64,000 nt of DNA, taken from NCBI RefSeq assembly GCF_001690495.1, contig NZ_LZGS01000035.1, positions 1 to 64,000 on the forward strand. Direction: 5' to 3'. Each line of letters starts with the position of its first letter. Positions within the stretch are counted from its first letter, which is position 1. The notes under the pieces were generated by a model, which had not been told where the DNA came from, did no database searches, and saw nothing but the letters and a program-made list of their open reading frames with translations. This document shows positions 1 to 10,253 of this stretch, one piece after another. Position numbers and translations under genes: made by a program. The DNA is from Gilliamella sp. App4-10 (GTDB taxonomy: Bacteria; Pseudomonadota; Gammaproteobacteria; Enterobacterales; Orbaceae).

Positions 1-391
<391 letters not shown>

Positions 392-500
392 AAAGTTTGA
401 TGCTCAATAACTGTCTCTGACATATTCAAATGAATCTTCAGTGTCACTTATCAAGACTTGATTCTTTTAAGTCCGTAGACTTTTCATTCTTCGTCTCGCA

Positions 501-541
501 AGTGCCCACACAGATTGTCTGTTTCTTCTTTTTAAAGAGCT
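501..541 (-). promoter_or_regulatory. rRNA leader antitermination boxes (boxA, boxC)
   Basis: On the minus strand the rRNA leader contains GCTCTTTAAA (540-531), matching Nus-factor boxA. About 15 nt further on is AATCTGTGTGGGCACT (516-501), matching boxC of E. coli rrn leaders. These sites load the NusB/NusE antitermination complex on the nascent transcript. Their order relative to P2 and the mature 16S end is as in E. coli. Confidence 0.75.
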
Positions 542-601
542 GACAGCTTCAATATCTAATCAACTTTTTGTCAATTTAGTTTGCTGTCTCAAGGGCTGCG
601 T

Positions 602-630
602 ATACTACGCTACACCTTTTAATTCGTCAA
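602..630 (-). promoter_or_regulatory. rRNA promoter P2
   Basis: Minus-strand -35 TTGACG (630-625) and -10 TAGTAT (607-602) are separated by exactly 17 bp, with a GC-containing stretch just downstream (ACGCAGCCC). Its position between P1 and boxA corresponds to rrn P2 of E. coli. Confidence 0.7.
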
Positions 631-711
631 GATCTTTTTTTCAATTTTTCGATCTTATTTTTCAACTCACTCACCGTCTGCTTGTCGCTGACTGCGTGTC
701 AGTGGATGCGC

Positions 712-739
712 ATTATAAGGACTTCTTTTTTTTTAGCAA
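712..739 (-). promoter_or_regulatory. rRNA promoter P1 with stringent discriminator
   Basis: Minus-strand -10 TATAAT (717-712) is followed at once by GCGCATCCACTGACACG, nearly the same as the discriminator and start region of E. coli rrn P1. A -35-like TTGCTA (739-734) lies 16 bp upstream, the spacing typical of rrn P1. The GC-rich discriminator is the known feature behind ppGpp/DksA sensitivity; dksA itself is at 50403. The A-tract upstream (minus-strand 734-726) may act as UP-like DNA. Confidence 0.7.
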
Positions 740-785
740 GCAAAAAAGTTCAAACACTCATTCATTCGAGTGATATTTAGACACA

Positions 786-1601
786 TTAAATTTTAATAGT
801 TTGATATTTATTAAGATTATAACCGGATAATTTTTTAATCAACTTTTCCACAGACAGAGTATAGCTTGTACTCAATACAATATTTTCAGATGTAGATGAA
901 GGTATTTGGTCTATGTTATATTTATCATTTAGTAAATTACAAACCCTTGCTGCAATTGCATAACCTGAATCTATGAAGGTAGCTTGAGGAAAAATCATCT
1001 GTAACTCTGTTTTAATAAAAGGGTAATGCGTACAGCCAAGCACTATTGTATCGGGGATTGTTTGTAATTCAAGCCAAGGTTGCATTATTTCTTTTAGCTG
1101 TTTCATATCTACAGTAACACCTTGCAATTTATTTTCGGCTATGAGTGCTAATTCCGACAGGCCTAACAATTTAACAGTGCAATGTGCCGCAAATTGCTGT
1201 ATTAAATCAGTTGTATAAGTTCTTTCAATTGTTGCTTTTGTCGCTAATAACCCTATACATTTATTTTTAGTAATTAAGCTAGCTGGTTTAATCGCTGGTA
1301 CAACGCCAATAATAGGAAAAGAAAATTTGGAGCGTAAACTAGGTAAACAAATAGTACTAGCTGTATTACAGGCAATAACCGCTAAATCTATTGAGTAAAA
1401 TTTAGTAATAGCTTCAATGACCGAATTGACTCTATTAATTAAAAATCCTGAAGATTTATCTCCATAAGGAAACATTTCATTATCAAATACATATATATAG
1501 TGTACATTGGGTACTTTATTGTAAATTTCATTATAAACAGATAATCCACCAATACCTGAATCAAACACTAATATAGAAGGTGATTGTTTTACGATATTCA
1601 T
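786..1601 (-). CDS. murI: glutamate racemase
   Basis: Interconverts L- and D-glutamate in the cytoplasm, supplying D-Glu for peptidoglycan stem peptides. The 271-aa product has the family motifs in order: DSGIGG (residues 14-19), the catalytic-cysteine motif ACNTAS (C78) and GCTHYP (C190, H192). Length is normal for the family (about 265-285 aa). There is no other gene on its strand upstream until fbaA-side blocks far away, and metK diverges from it. The rRNA operon starts about 50-180 bp downstream of its stop, the same linkage as E. coli murI-rrnB. A small share of rRNA transcripts could therefore come from murI read-through. Identification is secure. Confidence 0.96.
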   Translation of the reverse strand: MNIVKQSPSILVFDSGIGGLSVYNEIYNKVPNVHYIYVFDNEMFPYGDKSSGFLINRVNSVIEAITKFYSIDLAVIACNTASTICLPSLRSKFSFPIIGVVPAIKPASLITKNKCIGLLATKATIERTYTTDLIQQFAAHCTVKLLGLSELALIAENKLQGVTVDMKQLKEIMQPWLELQTIPDTIVLGCTHYPFIKTELQMIFPQATFIDSGYAIAARVCNLLNDKYNIDQIPSSTSENIVLSTSYTLSVEKLIKKLSGYNLNKYQTIKI

Positions 1602-1719
1602 TTTAGCTATAGGTCACTAGATAATAAATTAGAAACGCCAATATCGTAAATTGATTAAAAATTAATGCAAGTAATTTTACCCAAGCCAATATTGTATTTT
1701 GTTCGATAAATTATAGACT

Positions 1720-1743
1720 AGACGTCTAGATGGTAAAACTGCT
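1720..1743 (+). promoter_or_regulatory. MetJ-type operator upstream of metK
   Basis: A perfect AGACGTCT met box (1720-1727) sits inside the 12-bp palindrome CTAGACGTCTAG. It is followed by weaker 8-bp repeats in register (AGATGGTA, AAACTGCT). MetJ with S-adenosylmethionine binds tandem met boxes and represses methionine genes. Having metK as the downstream gene makes the match convincing, though only one box is perfect. The same perfect box occurs before metA at 34413. metJ itself is not in this window. Confidence 0.7.
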
Positions 1744-1817
1744 AAAATAGATTCATATATTAAAGCTGAATATTATATATCAGGCGTTATGCAAGAATTA
1801 ATTTAAGAAGGTATTCT

Positions 1818-2969
1818 ATGTCAGAATTTCTATTTACTTCAGAATCTGTTTCAGAAGGTCATCCAGATAAAATTGCCGATCAAATATCTGATGCAGTACT
1901 TGATGCAATATTAAAGCAAGACCCAAAAGCACGTGTTGCTTGTGAAACATATGTAAAAACGGGTATGGCTTTAGTTGGTGGTGAAATCACGACTTCAGCT
2001 TGGGTAGATATTGAGGAATTAACTCGAAAAACCATTAATGATATTGGTTATACCAGTTCTGAAATGGGATTTGATGCAAATTCATGTGCGGTGCTTAATG
2101 CTATTGGCAAGCAATCTCCTGACATCAATCAAGGGGTCGATCGAAAAGATCCACTAGAACAAGGTGCGGGCGATCAAGGTATTATGTTTGGTTATGCGAC
2201 CAATGAAATGCCAAACTTTATGCCTGCAGCCATAAGTTATGCTCATGATTTGATGCGTCGCCAAGCAGAAGTCAGAAAAAATGGCACACTTTCTTGGTTA
2301 AGGCCTGATGCAAAAAGCCAAGTCACATTAATTTACCAAGACGGTCAAATAAAAGGGGTTGATACTATCGTTTTATCTACACAGCATTCAGAAGCCATTG
2401 AACAAAAAGCATTACATGAAGCTGTTATGGAAGAAATCATTAAACCTACATTACCAACTGAATGGTTAACTTCAAGGACAAAATACTTTATTAATCCAAC
2501 TGGACGCTTCGTTATTGGTGGTCCAATGGGAGATTGTGGGTTAACTGGCCGCAAAATTATTGTAGATACTTATGGCGGAGCCGCACGTCATGGCGGTGGT
2601 GCTTTTTCAGGAAAAGATCCGTCAAAAGTTGACCGTTCAGCAGCTTATGCTGCACGCTATGTTGCCAAAAATATTGTTGCGGCTGGACTTGCTGACAGAT
2701 GTGAATTACAGATATCTTACGCAATTGGTATTGCCAATCCTACATCAATTTATATTAATACTTTTGGCACTGAAAAAATCGATCACCATAAAATTGTTTC
2801 ACTTATCAAAGAATTTTTTGACTTAAGACCTTATGGATTGATTCAGATGCTTGACCTCATTCAGCCAATTTACCAACAAACTGCAAGTTATGGTCATTTT
2901 GGACGAGATATCTTCCCTTGGGAAAAAACAGATAAAGCAGCACTACTTCGCGATGCAGCAGGATTATAA
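1818..2969 (+). CDS. metK: S-adenosylmethionine synthase
   Basis: Forms S-adenosylmethionine from ATP and methionine in the cytoplasm. The product has 383 aa (E. coli 384). Seen in order are the N-terminal [13 protein letters not shown] motif with the ATP-site histidine, [20 protein letters not shown], the [11 protein letters not shown] block and the glycine-rich [20 protein letters not shown] loop. A good ribosome site (AAGAAGG) precedes the ATG by about 7 nt. A MetJ box lies about 90 bp upstream. The last 17 bases are shared with the sprT start in another frame. Identification is secure. Confidence 0.98.
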   Translation: MSEFLFTSESVSEGHPDKIADQISDAVLDAILKQDPKARVACETYVKTGMALVGGEITTSAWVDIEELTRKTINDIGYTSSEMGFDANSCAVLNAIGKQSPDINQGVDRKDPLEQGAGDQGIMFGYATNEMPNFMPAAISYAHDLMRRQAEVRKNGTLSWLRPDAKSQVTLIYQDGQIKGVDTIVLSTQHSEAIEQKALHEAVMEEIIKPTLPTEWLTSRTKYFINPTGRFVIGGPMGDCGLTGRKIIVDTYGGAARHGGGAFSGKDPSKVDRSAAYAARYVAKNIVAAGLADRCELQISYAIGIANPTSIYINTFGTEKIDHHKIVSLIKEFFDLRPYGLIQMLDLIQPIYQQTASYGHFGRDIFPWEKTDKAALLRDAAGL

Positions 2970-3462
2970 ACGCATCCCAATTTATTTACATAATCAGGTA
3001 ATGGCTTGTTTAAGAACTCACTTAATACAAGCCAATCAACTTCTACATACTCAATATAAAGAACCTAAAATTGTCTATAAGCCCAAAGGTAGCATTGCAG
3101 GTAGTGCCTTTTTAATACGTTGGGAAATTCAACTTAATTCAATAATGTTGTTAGAAAATGGTACACATTTTATTGAGGAAGTTGTACCTCATGAATTGGC
3201 ACATCTCATTGTTTTTAAGGAATTTGGAAAAGTAAAGCCACACGGTAAACAATGGCAATATATTATGTCAGAAATATTAGGCAAAATCCCAACTACAACT
3301 CACCATTTTACGGTACAACGCAATACTTATTTATACTACTGTAGTTGTCAACAACATCATTTAACTTCAATAAGACACAATAAAATTAAAAACGATAAAA
3401 CTAGTTATTTATGTCGTAAATGCGGTACTATACTCAAACTTAAAAACGCTAATAAATATTAA
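2953..3462 (+). CDS. sprT: SprT family zinc metalloprotease-like protein
   Basis: SprT-family protein with a zincin core. HELAH (the HExxH zinc motif, in VPHELAHLI) and a C-terminal zinc ribbon (CSC and CRKC pairs) are both present. The role in bacteria is poorly known; relatives of eukaryotic Spartan act on DNA-protein crosslinks. The frame is open further upstream inside metK. However, similarity to E. coli SprT (165 aa) starts at MQQDYKRIP, so I chose the ATG at 2953, giving 169 aa and a 17-bp overlap with metK. No strong ribosome site is visible, so translation may be coupled to metK. metK next to sprT also occurs in enterics. Confidence 0.9.
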   Translation: MQQDYKRIPIYLHNQVMACLRTHLIQANQLLHTQYKEPKIVYKPKGSIAGSAFLIRWEIQLNSIMLLENGTHFIEEVVPHELAHLIVFKEFGKVKPHGKQWQYIMSEILGKIPTTTHHFTVQRNTYLYYCSCQQHHLTSIRHNKIKNDKTSYLCRKCGTILKLKNANKY

Positions 3463-3470
3463 GACATTGT

Positions 3471-4082
3471 ATGTGTAAATTAGATTTTCATTTTTACAAA
3501 AGTTCCTTATCGATTATTATTCTTGGTATTATTCTTTACATTATAGGTAATTTTTTTATACCTTTATACAATGGACTTACCGTTACTCTTATTGAACATG
3601 TTCAATCACTTTTTTTATTATTTATGTGTTGTTATACCTACTATTATGCGAAACGTGTGGCTAAACATTCGGAATTATACAAATTTTGGATTTGGACAAT
3701 ATTTTGGTGGTTTATGCTTTTTGGTCGGGGAATTAGTTGGGGGCGGGACTTTTTTCCTGAAGTACCCCGTTTTTATTATAAAATTATTGCTGGTATTATA
3801 ATGGCACTTCCAATATTCAGTATATTTTTACCCACAATCCGCCGAGAAATTGTTCGTCGCTACAAATTTGAAAAAATTCCAGTTTGGCATATATTTTTAG
3901 CTTTTTTATTCTTGGGTATAGCTGATATTGCAGAACACCGCCGTATTGGCCATGAATTATTAGTTATAACAAGGGATCGAAAAGATTTAATAGAAGAATT
4001 AATGGAGATTCCCTGCCTTCTTTGTTTAGCTTTAACAACCTTTTATATGCAAAAAAATGAACAAGAGAGAGTAAATTCCTAA
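3471..4082 (+). CDS. hypothetical inner-membrane protein
   Basis: I do not recognise this 203-aa protein. It has about six hydrophobic segments (roughly residues 11-30, 38-60, 72-88, 103-121, 137-152, 180-193). Charged or polar conserved-looking stretches lie close to membrane segments: GRGISWGRDFF (85-95), DIAEHRRIGHE (152-162) and EELMEIPCLLC (175-185). Acidic and histidine residues beside membrane helices could mark a metal-dependent or transport function, but that is speculation. It starts 8 bp after sprT, and its TAA shares one base with the rlmJ ATG (TAATG). It is therefore probably co-transcribed and coupled with both. Confidence 0.7.
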   Translation: MCKLDFHFYKSSLSIIILGIILYIIGNFFIPLYNGLTVTLIEHVQSLFLLFMCCYTYYYAKRVAKHSELYKFWIWTIFWWFMLFGRGISWGRDFFPEVPRFYYKIIAGIIMALPIFSIFLPTIRREIVRRYKFEKIPVWHIFLAFLFLGIADIAEHRRIGHELLVITRDRKDLIEELMEIPCLLCLALTTFYMQKNEQERVNS

Positions 4083-4924
4083 TGTTAAGTTATCGCCATA
4101 GTTATCATGCTGGTAATCATGCAGATGTATTAAAACATATTGTTTTAACGTTATGTATTGAATCATTAAAAGAAAAAGAAAAACCTTTTTTATATTTAGA
4201 TACACACTCTGGGGCGGGGCGATACCTACTAAAGAGTGAACATGCTGAAAAAACCGGTGAATATTTATCAGGAATTAATTTACTATGGCAACAATCTAAT
4301 ATTCCAGAATTGCTCAAGACCTATATATCAATACTAAGACGTTATAATCCTTTTGATGAATTAAAATATTATCCTGGCTCACCATTAATTGCCAAGCAAT
4401 TATTACGTGAGCAAGACAAGCTCAATCTTACTGAATTACATCCATCTGATTATCCTTTATTAAGGCAAGAATTTAGCAAAGATAAACGAACAACAGTGCT
4501 ACGTGAAGATGGTTTTGCCCAACTAAAATCAAAGTTACCCCCGCAATCACGTCGTGGAATTATATTAATTGATCCCTCTTATGAAATTAAGGATGATTAT
4601 CAAAAGATTCCTGCAGCGTTATTTGAAGCATACAAACGATTTGCTACAGGCATCTACTTAATTTGGTATCCTGTGGTATCCCGTACACAAACTCAAAAAA
4701 TGATTGATGGTATTGTTAACTTAGGTATCAAGCGAATTTCACAATTTGAGTTAGCAATAAAACCTGATAATAATCAAAAAGGAATGACTGCATCAGGAAT
4801 GATAGTAATTAATCCACCATGGAAGTTACATGAACAAATGCGTACAGTTATGCCATGGCTAAAATCCACGTTAGATACAGAAAAAACTGGAAATTTTCTC
4901 ATTAAAGAACTCGTTTCCGAATAG
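4082..4924 (+). CDS. rlmJ: 23S rRNA (adenine-2030-N6)-methyltransferase
   Basis: SAM-dependent methyltransferase that modifies A2030 of 23S rRNA. The 280-aa product shows the family N-terminus (LSYRHSYHAGNHADVLKH), the SAM-binding YLDTHSGAGRY region (38-48) and the catalytic motif near residue 164. In E. coli that motif is DPPY; here it reads DPSY (164-167), a Pro-to-Ser change in the base-flipping motif. Length matches E. coli (280). Its start overlaps the preceding membrane-protein stop by one base. The rest of the family pattern is intact, so the gene is probably functional. Confidence 0.95.
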   Translation: MLSYRHSYHAGNHADVLKHIVLTLCIESLKEKEKPFLYLDTHSGAGRYLLKSEHAEKTGEYLSGINLLWQQSNIPELLKTYISILRRYNPFDELKYYPGSPLIAKQLLREQDKLNLTELHPSDYPLLRQEFSKDKRTTVLREDGFAQLKSKLPPQSRRGIILIDPSYEIKDDYQKIPAALFEAYKRFATGIYLIWYPVVSRTQTQKMIDGIVNLGIKRISQFELAIKPDNNQKGMTASGMIVINPPWKLHEQMRTVMPWLKSTLDTEKTGNFLIKELVSE

Positions 4925-4982
4925 TGTTTTGCTAATTATCTATTGCCAATAATTTTCAGAAAAGTCTACGTTTAGGTAAAAA

Positions 4983-5351
4983 TTATGAGAAAAAGTGACA
5001 AGAAAATAGATAAATCCACAAAATAACTGTCAATAATAATGACAAAAATACAGCAGCTGAACCATAATCTTTTGCTCGGCCAGATAACTCATGTCTTTCA
5101 CTACCAATACGATCAACAACACATTCAATCGCACTATTGATTAACTCTGTAATCATCACAAAACCAATTGATCCAAGTAACAAAATACGTTCATAAATAG
5201 AAAAATCGACTAGCATTACAATGATATAAGCCACAACCAATAAAATTAACTCTTGGCGAAATGCAGCTTCAAATTTGATTGCCGCTTTTAAGCCTTTTAA
5301 AGAATATTTTGTCGCATTAAAAATACGTAGTAATCCTGTCGATTTTTTCAT
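4983..5351 (-). CDS. dgkA: diacylglycerol kinase
   Basis: Small integral membrane kinase that phosphorylates diacylglycerol to phosphatidic acid, recycling lipid from membrane-derived-oligosaccharide synthesis. The product has 122 aa, as in E. coli. Catalytic and metal residues fall at E. coli positions: E28, E69, N72 and E76, in ELINSAIECVVDRIG. HELSGRAKDYGSAAV follows, and there are three membrane helices. It converges with rlmJ and lies about 20 bp downstream of accA on the same strand, so co-transcription from accA is likely. Confidence 0.96.
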   Translation of the reverse strand: MKKSTGLLRIFNATKYSLKGLKAAIKFEAAFRQELILLVVAYIIVMLVDFSIYERILLLGSIGFVMITELINSAIECVVDRIGSERHELSGRAKDYGSAAVFLSLLLTVILWIYLFSCHFFS

Positions 5352-5372
5352 TATAGTATTCCAAAGTTAAAA

Positions 5373-6332
5373 TTACCTTACATAACCATAGTTCATCAAA
5401 CGTTGAAATCTTCTTTCTAGTAATGTAGATAAATCCATACTTTCAAGTTCATCAAGATCACTAAGTAGTTGTGTTTTGAGTGAAACAGATACGGTAGCAT
5501 AATCTCGGTGAGCACCACCAAGTGGCTCGGGCACAATTGAATCAATCAAATTTAATTTTAATAAATTATCTGCTGTCATATTCATGGCTTCAGCTGCAAC
5601 TGGTGCTTTATCAGCACTTTTCCATAAAATAGAAGCACAGCCTTCTGGTGAAATGACAGAATAAGTACTATATTGAAGCATATTAACTTTATCTGCTACC
5701 CCAATAGCAAGAGCCCCCCCAGATCCACCTTCACCAATTACTGTACAAATAGTTGGTACTTTAAGACGTGACATTTCTCTTAAATTACGAGCAATTGCTT
5801 CCGCTTGGCCTCGCTCTTCGGCACCAATACCCGGATAGGCTCCTGGAGTATCAATAAAAGTAATAATGGGCAATTTAAAACGTTCGGCTAATTGCATTAA
5901 TCGTAAAGCTTTACGATAACCTTCGGGAGCTGGCATACCAAAGTTTCTGTAAATCTTCTGTTTTGTTTCACGACCTTTTTGATGTCCAATAACCACCACA
6001 GTTCGTCCATCAATACGTGCTATTCCACCAACAATTGCTTTATCATCGGCATAAGCTCTATCACCAGCTAATTCATCAAAGTCAGTAAAAATTTCTTTTA
6101 TATAATCCAACGTATAGGGACGATTTGGATGTCTAGCTAATTGCGCAATTTCCCAAGGAGTTAAATTAGCAAATATTTTTTTTGTTAATTCACGGCTTTT
6201 TTTATGTAATTGCTTAATCTCTTTATCTAAATTAATATCTAATTCAACTTGTTGCGAATCAATATTCTTTAAGGAATTAATTTTTGCTTCTAATTCCGCT
6301 ATCGGCTTTTCAAATTCCAAAAAATTGTTCAT
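5373..6332 (-). CDS. accA: acetyl-CoA carboxylase carboxyltransferase, alpha subunit
   Basis: Alpha subunit of the carboxyltransferase that moves the carboxyl group from biotin to acetyl-CoA, giving malonyl-CoA, the first step of fatty-acid synthesis. It has 319 aa, the same length as E. coli. It shows an N-terminal helical region, then the crotonase-like fold with [24 protein letters not shown] and the oxyanion-hole region [12 protein letters not shown]. It lies downstream of dnaE on the same strand, the dnaE-accA order known from E. coli, but here with a 249-bp spacer that may hold its own promoter. Confidence 0.98.
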   Translation of the reverse strand: MNNFLEFEKPIAELEAKINSLKNIDSQQVELDINLDKEIKQLHKKSRELTKKIFANLTPWEIAQLARHPNRPYTLDYIKEIFTDFDELAGDRAYADDKAIVGGIARIDGRTVVVIGHQKGRETKQKIYRNFGMPAPEGYRKALRLMQLAERFKLPIITFIDTPGAYPGIGAEERGQAEAIARNLREMSRLKVPTICTVIGEGGSGGALAIGVADKVNMLQYSTYSVISPEGCASILWKSADKAPVAAEAMNMTADNLLKLNLIDSIVPEPLGGAHRDYATVSVSLKTQLLSDLDELESMDLSTLLERRFQRLMNYGYVR

Positions 6333-6581
6333 AACGCTTGTAATTGCCTCTTAATTTATTTGATATTCTAAAAAATATACTATTTAATACAGTATACTGA
6401 CTAATTCTTAAGATAAAATTAAACCAATTCTACTATGTAACACTCATTGAAGTCACCTACATTTATATTATTAGACTTCAACTATTTTAAATCTCGTGCC
6501 ACTCGCATTTACTGAAAGTAGCTTTTATTTATTCAAAAAATTAAATTAATCAACCAATCTACTATTAATAAGTTTATCGAT

Positions 6582-9500
6582 TTATTCAAACTCAAATTCG
6601 ATACGATCAAGACCAAGTAGTGTCTTTAACTCAACAATCAAAGCATCCTCTGGAATAATTCTCCATATCGTGCCAAATTGTATCCTAACAACAGAATCAT
6701 CTCGATGATAATATAAATTAACAGGTACACTGCCATGCCGATAAGGTTCAAACAATTGTTGTAACCGTTGTAATATTGCTTGATTTACTTCGCTTTCAGT
6801 CAAAGTAATGGACAATCCTTTTACATATTTAGCTCGAGCATCTTTTAGGTCAACGATATCACGCACTGACATTTTATAGCCACCATTAAAATCGTCATTA
6901 CTGACTTGACCTGTAACAATTAAAATCTTATCTTTTACAAGTAAATGACCAAATTTCTCCAACGACTCTGTAAAAAGCATACCATCAATGCGACCAGAAC
7001 GATCATCTAAAGTAAACAAACCTATTTTTTTACCTTTTTTAGTAATTCGAATCCGAGCATCAGCAACAATACCTGCAAAAGTGGCCATCTTACCCCAACC
7101 TGTTGGAGTGGCCTCACTAATTCGCAGTCCACCTGTATAACGATTTAATTCTTTCAAATATTGTGTTACAGGATGTCCCGTTAAATAAAGTCCTAAGGCC
7201 TCACGTTCCCCATCAAGCAAAACTTGCTCAGGTAATTCAGGAACTGCAGCATAAGCATGCTCAACTTGTTCGGGCTCTTCCGCTAAAACACCAAACATAT
7301 CTGCTTGACCAATATCTTGCGCTTTAGCATATTGATCTGCCGCTTGCATTGCATCATTGATGCTATGCAATATAGCCGCTCGATGAGGTCCTAATTTATC
7401 AAAAGCCCCCGCCATAGTGAGCTTTTCAAGTACTCGGCGATTGATCTTCTTCATATCTGTTCGAGCACAAAGTTCGAAAATATTTTTAAAATATCCCCCA
7501 CTGTTACGTGCTTCAACAATTGCCTCAATAGGCCCTTCACCGACACCTTTTATAGCCCCAATACCATAAACAATCTCACCTTTATCATTTACATGAAAGT
7601 GATACAGGCCACTATTGATATCAGGAGGATTGACTTTTAACCCCATCCGCAAACATTCATCAACCAAACCAACAATTTTATCGGTATTATCCATATCGGC
7701 AGTCATAACCGCAGACATAAATTCCGCAGGATAGTGCGTTTTCAGCCACAAAGTTTGATAAGAAACAAGCGCATAAGCAGCCGAGTGAGATTTATTAAAA
7801 CCATATCCAGCAAATTTTTCAACCAAATCAAATATTCGCATCGACAGCTCACCATCAATACCTTGTTTTTCAGCGCCTTCTTTAAAAACAGAACGTTGCT
7901 TCGCCATCTCTTCAGGTTTTTTCTTACCCATAGCTCGGCGCAATAAATCAGCACCGCCCAATGTATAACCTGAAAGAGTCTGTGCGATTTGCATAACTTG
8001 TTCTTGATATAAAATAATACCATAAGTGGGTTCTAAAATAGGTTTTAATGAGTCGTGTTGGTATTTAATATCAGGGTAAGAAACCTCTTCTCTTCCATGT
8101 TTTCGGTCAATAAAATTGTCGACCATGCCTGATTGTAAAGGACCTGGACGGAATAATGCGACTAAAGCGATCATATCCTCAAAACAGTCAGGCTTCAAAC
8201 GTCTTATTAAATCTTTCATACCACGGGATTCAAGTTGGAATACCGCTGTAGTTTCAGCTTTTAATAATAATTCGAAAGATTTTTCATCATCTAAAGGAAT
8301 TCGAGCAATATCGACTTTTTCTTTACCCTCTCGCAGCTGACGTTCATTAATCATTTTGATTGCCCAATCAATAATGGTTAATGTTCGTAAGCCTAGAAAG
8401 TCAAATTTCACAAGACCAGCATATTCCACATCATTTTTATCAAATTGAGTAACCGGATGATGGCCCTCTGGATCACAATAAATTGGCGAGAAATCAGTAA
8501 TTTTAGTTGGTGAGATCACCACTCCACCGGCATGCTTACCAGCATTTCGGGTTACACCTTCCAATTGCCGGGCGATGTCAATTAATGATTTGACTTCTTC
8601 ATTATTATCATATAATTCTTGTAACTGGGGTTCAATTTCAAAAGCTTTGACTAGTGTCATACCTGGATCTAAAGGTATTAATTTTGAAATACGATCGACA
8701 AACCCATAGGGATGTCCAAGTACTCGCCCCACATCCCGTATTACTGCTTTAGCTGCCATAGTACCAAAAGTAATAATTTGGGAAACCGCATCTCTTCCAT
8801 ACATATCAGCAACATGATCAATGACCAGATCGCGTTTTTCCATACAGAAATCAACATCAAAGTCTGGCATTGAAACACGTTCTGGATTTAAAAAACGTTC
8901 AAAAAGTAAATCAAACTCAAGTGGATCCAAATCGGTAATTTTCAAAGCATACGCAACTAGCGAGCCAGCACCAGAACCTCGTCCTGGTCCTACTGGAATA
9001 TCATTATCTTTTGACCATTGTATAAACTCCATAACAATCAGAAAGTAACCCGGAAAACCCATTTGGTTAATTACGGTTAATTCGGTGTCTAAACGCTCGT
9101 CATATTCTGGTCGTCTTTGCTTTCTAATTGCTGGATCAGGAAATAAAAACGCTAGCCTTTCTTCTAATCCTTCTCGTGATTTATGCACTAAAAAGTCTTC
9201 AGTAGACATATCGCCAGTTGGAAATTTAGGTAAAAAATATTCGCCTAATCGAATAGAAACATTACAGCGTTTTGCTATTTCAACACTATTTTCAAGTGCT
9301 TCAGGAATGTCAGAAAATAATTCACACATTTCCTGTTCTGAACGTAGGTATTGCTCTGCCGAGTAGTTTTTAGGTCTGGAAGGATCTTCTAGCGTATTAC
9401 CATCGTGAATAGCGACACGAATCTCGTGAGCATCAAAATCAGAAGATTTCAAAAATCGAACATCATTAGTTGCAACAACGGGTAACGAATATTGTTCAGC

Positions 9501-10061
9501 CAAATTCACAGCTCGATGAATAAATAGTTCTTCATTGGTTCGTTTAGTGCGTACTAATTCAAAATAAAAATGCTCACTAAAATTTTCAAGATAAAAATTA
9601 ATAGCATTATCAACGATTATTTGGTTATTACGAACAATACCGATCCCAATATCACTTTCTCGACCTGCTAATACAATTAATCCGGCTCGATGCTCAATTA
9701 GCCAGTCATTATCAACAACTGGCAAATCACCTAGATATCCTCGCTGATAAGCTTTAGAAATCAATAAAGTAAGATTTTGATATCCTTGATGATTAGCTGC
9801 CAATAAAGTCAAATGATAAATATCATCAGGCATTTGAGAACTTCTAATAGCAAGATCTGCGCCGATGATCGGTTTAATACCTTTTGACATTGCTGAACCG
9901 TAAAATTTAACCAGCCCGCAAAGATTAGTAAAATCAGTGATAGCAAAAGCTGGCATCTGTAACTTGCTCACTTCATTTACTAATGCGCCAACTTTAGCAA
10001 TCCCATCAACCATCGAGAAATCACTATGTAAATGAAGATGAATAAATTTAGGTTCAACCAT
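6582..10061 (-). CDS. dnaE: DNA polymerase III alpha subunit
   Basis: Replicative polymerase catalytic subunit. The 1159-aa product (E. coli 1160) has an N-terminal PHP domain, the polymerase core with [12 protein letters not shown] (two catalytic aspartates) and a third Asp in the [13 protein letters not shown] region. It also has the [11 protein letters not shown] loop, a helix-hairpin-helix region, an OB domain near 985-1070 and a C-terminal tau-binding tail. The PHP domain begins HLHLHSDFS, keeping a HxH pair that from memory reads R-V-H in E. coli. It follows fabF and precedes accA on the same strand. Confidence 0.98.
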   Translation of the reverse strand: MVEPKFIHLHLHSDFSMVDGIAKVGALVNEVSKLQMPAFAITDFTNLCGLVKFYGSAMSKGIKPIIGADLAIRSSQMPDDIYHLTLLAANHQGYQNLTLLISKAYQRGYLGDLPVVDNDWLIEHRAGLIVLAGRESDIGIGIVRNNQIIVDNAINFYLENFSEHFYFELVRTKRTNEELFIHRAVNLAEQYSLPVVATNDVRFLKSSDFDAHEIRVAIHDGNTLEDPSRPKNYSAEQYLRSEQEMCELFSDIPEALENSVEIAKRCNVSIRLGEYFLPKFPTGDMSTEDFLVHKSREGLEERLAFLFPDPAIRKQRRPEYDERLDTELTVINQMGFPGYFLIVMEFIQWSKDNDIPVGPGRGSGAGSLVAYALKITDLDPLEFDLLFERFLNPERVSMPDFDVDFCMEKRDLVIDHVADMYGRDAVSQIITFGTMAAKAVIRDVGRVLGHPYGFVDRISKLIPLDPGMTLVKAFEIEPQLQELYDNNEEVKSLIDIARQLEGVTRNAGKHAGGVVISPTKITDFSPIYCDPEGHHPVTQFDKNDVEYAGLVKFDFLGLRTLTIIDWAIKMINERQLREGKEKVDIARIPLDDEKSFELLLKAETTAVFQLESRGMKDLIRRLKPDCFEDMIALVALFRPGPLQSGMVDNFIDRKHGREEVSYPDIKYQHDSLKPILEPTYGIILYQEQVMQIAQTLSGYTLGGADLLRRAMGKKKPEEMAKQRSVFKEGAEKQGIDGELSMRIFDLVEKFAGYGFNKSHSAAYALVSYQTLWLKTHYPAEFMSAVMTADMDNTDKIVGLVDECLRMGLKVNPPDINSGLYHFHVNDKGEIVYGIGAIKGVGEGPIEAIVEARNSGGYFKNIFELCARTDMKKINRRVLEKLTMAGAFDKLGPHRAAILHSINDAMQAADQYAKAQDIGQADMFGVLAEEPEQVEHAYAAVPELPEQVLLDGEREALGLYLTGHPVTQYLKELNRYTGGLRISEATPTGWGKMATFAGIVADARIRITKKGKKIGLFTLDDRSGRIDGMLFTESLEKFGHLLVKDKILIVTGQVSNDDFNGGYKMSVRDIVDLKDARAKYVKGLSITLTESEVNQAILQRLQQLFEPYRHGSVPVNLYYHRDDSVVRIQFGTIWRIIPEDALIVELKTLLGLDRIEFEFE

Positions 10062-10215
10062 AATTACCAGAAGTGAGGCTATAAAGTTAGCTTGAGATTA
10101 TAACACAAGCAAAAGGAATATTCTTATTCTCTTTAATTGCAAATTCTAATTGAACAGAAAAGATATAGACTTTTTTCATTATAAATTTTATAAGTGAAAA
10201 ACCATATATTAAAGA

Positions 10216-10245
10216 TATCCGCCAATAATATATTATTAACGGATA
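10216..10245 (-). terminator. hairpin after fabF
   Basis: Minus-strand RNA can fold a stem of about 13-15 bp (TATCCGTTAATAATA against its complement, with two U-G pairs) just after the fabF stop. T-rich sequence follows, but the run is broken. It probably acts as a weak terminator between the fab operon and dnaE. Confidence 0.4.
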
Positions 10246-10253
10246 AAGAGATA

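Noticed and set aside
2851-2952. Longer sprT N-terminus inside metK
   Set aside because: Those 34 codons have no SprT homology; the composition is that of metK in a shifted frame.
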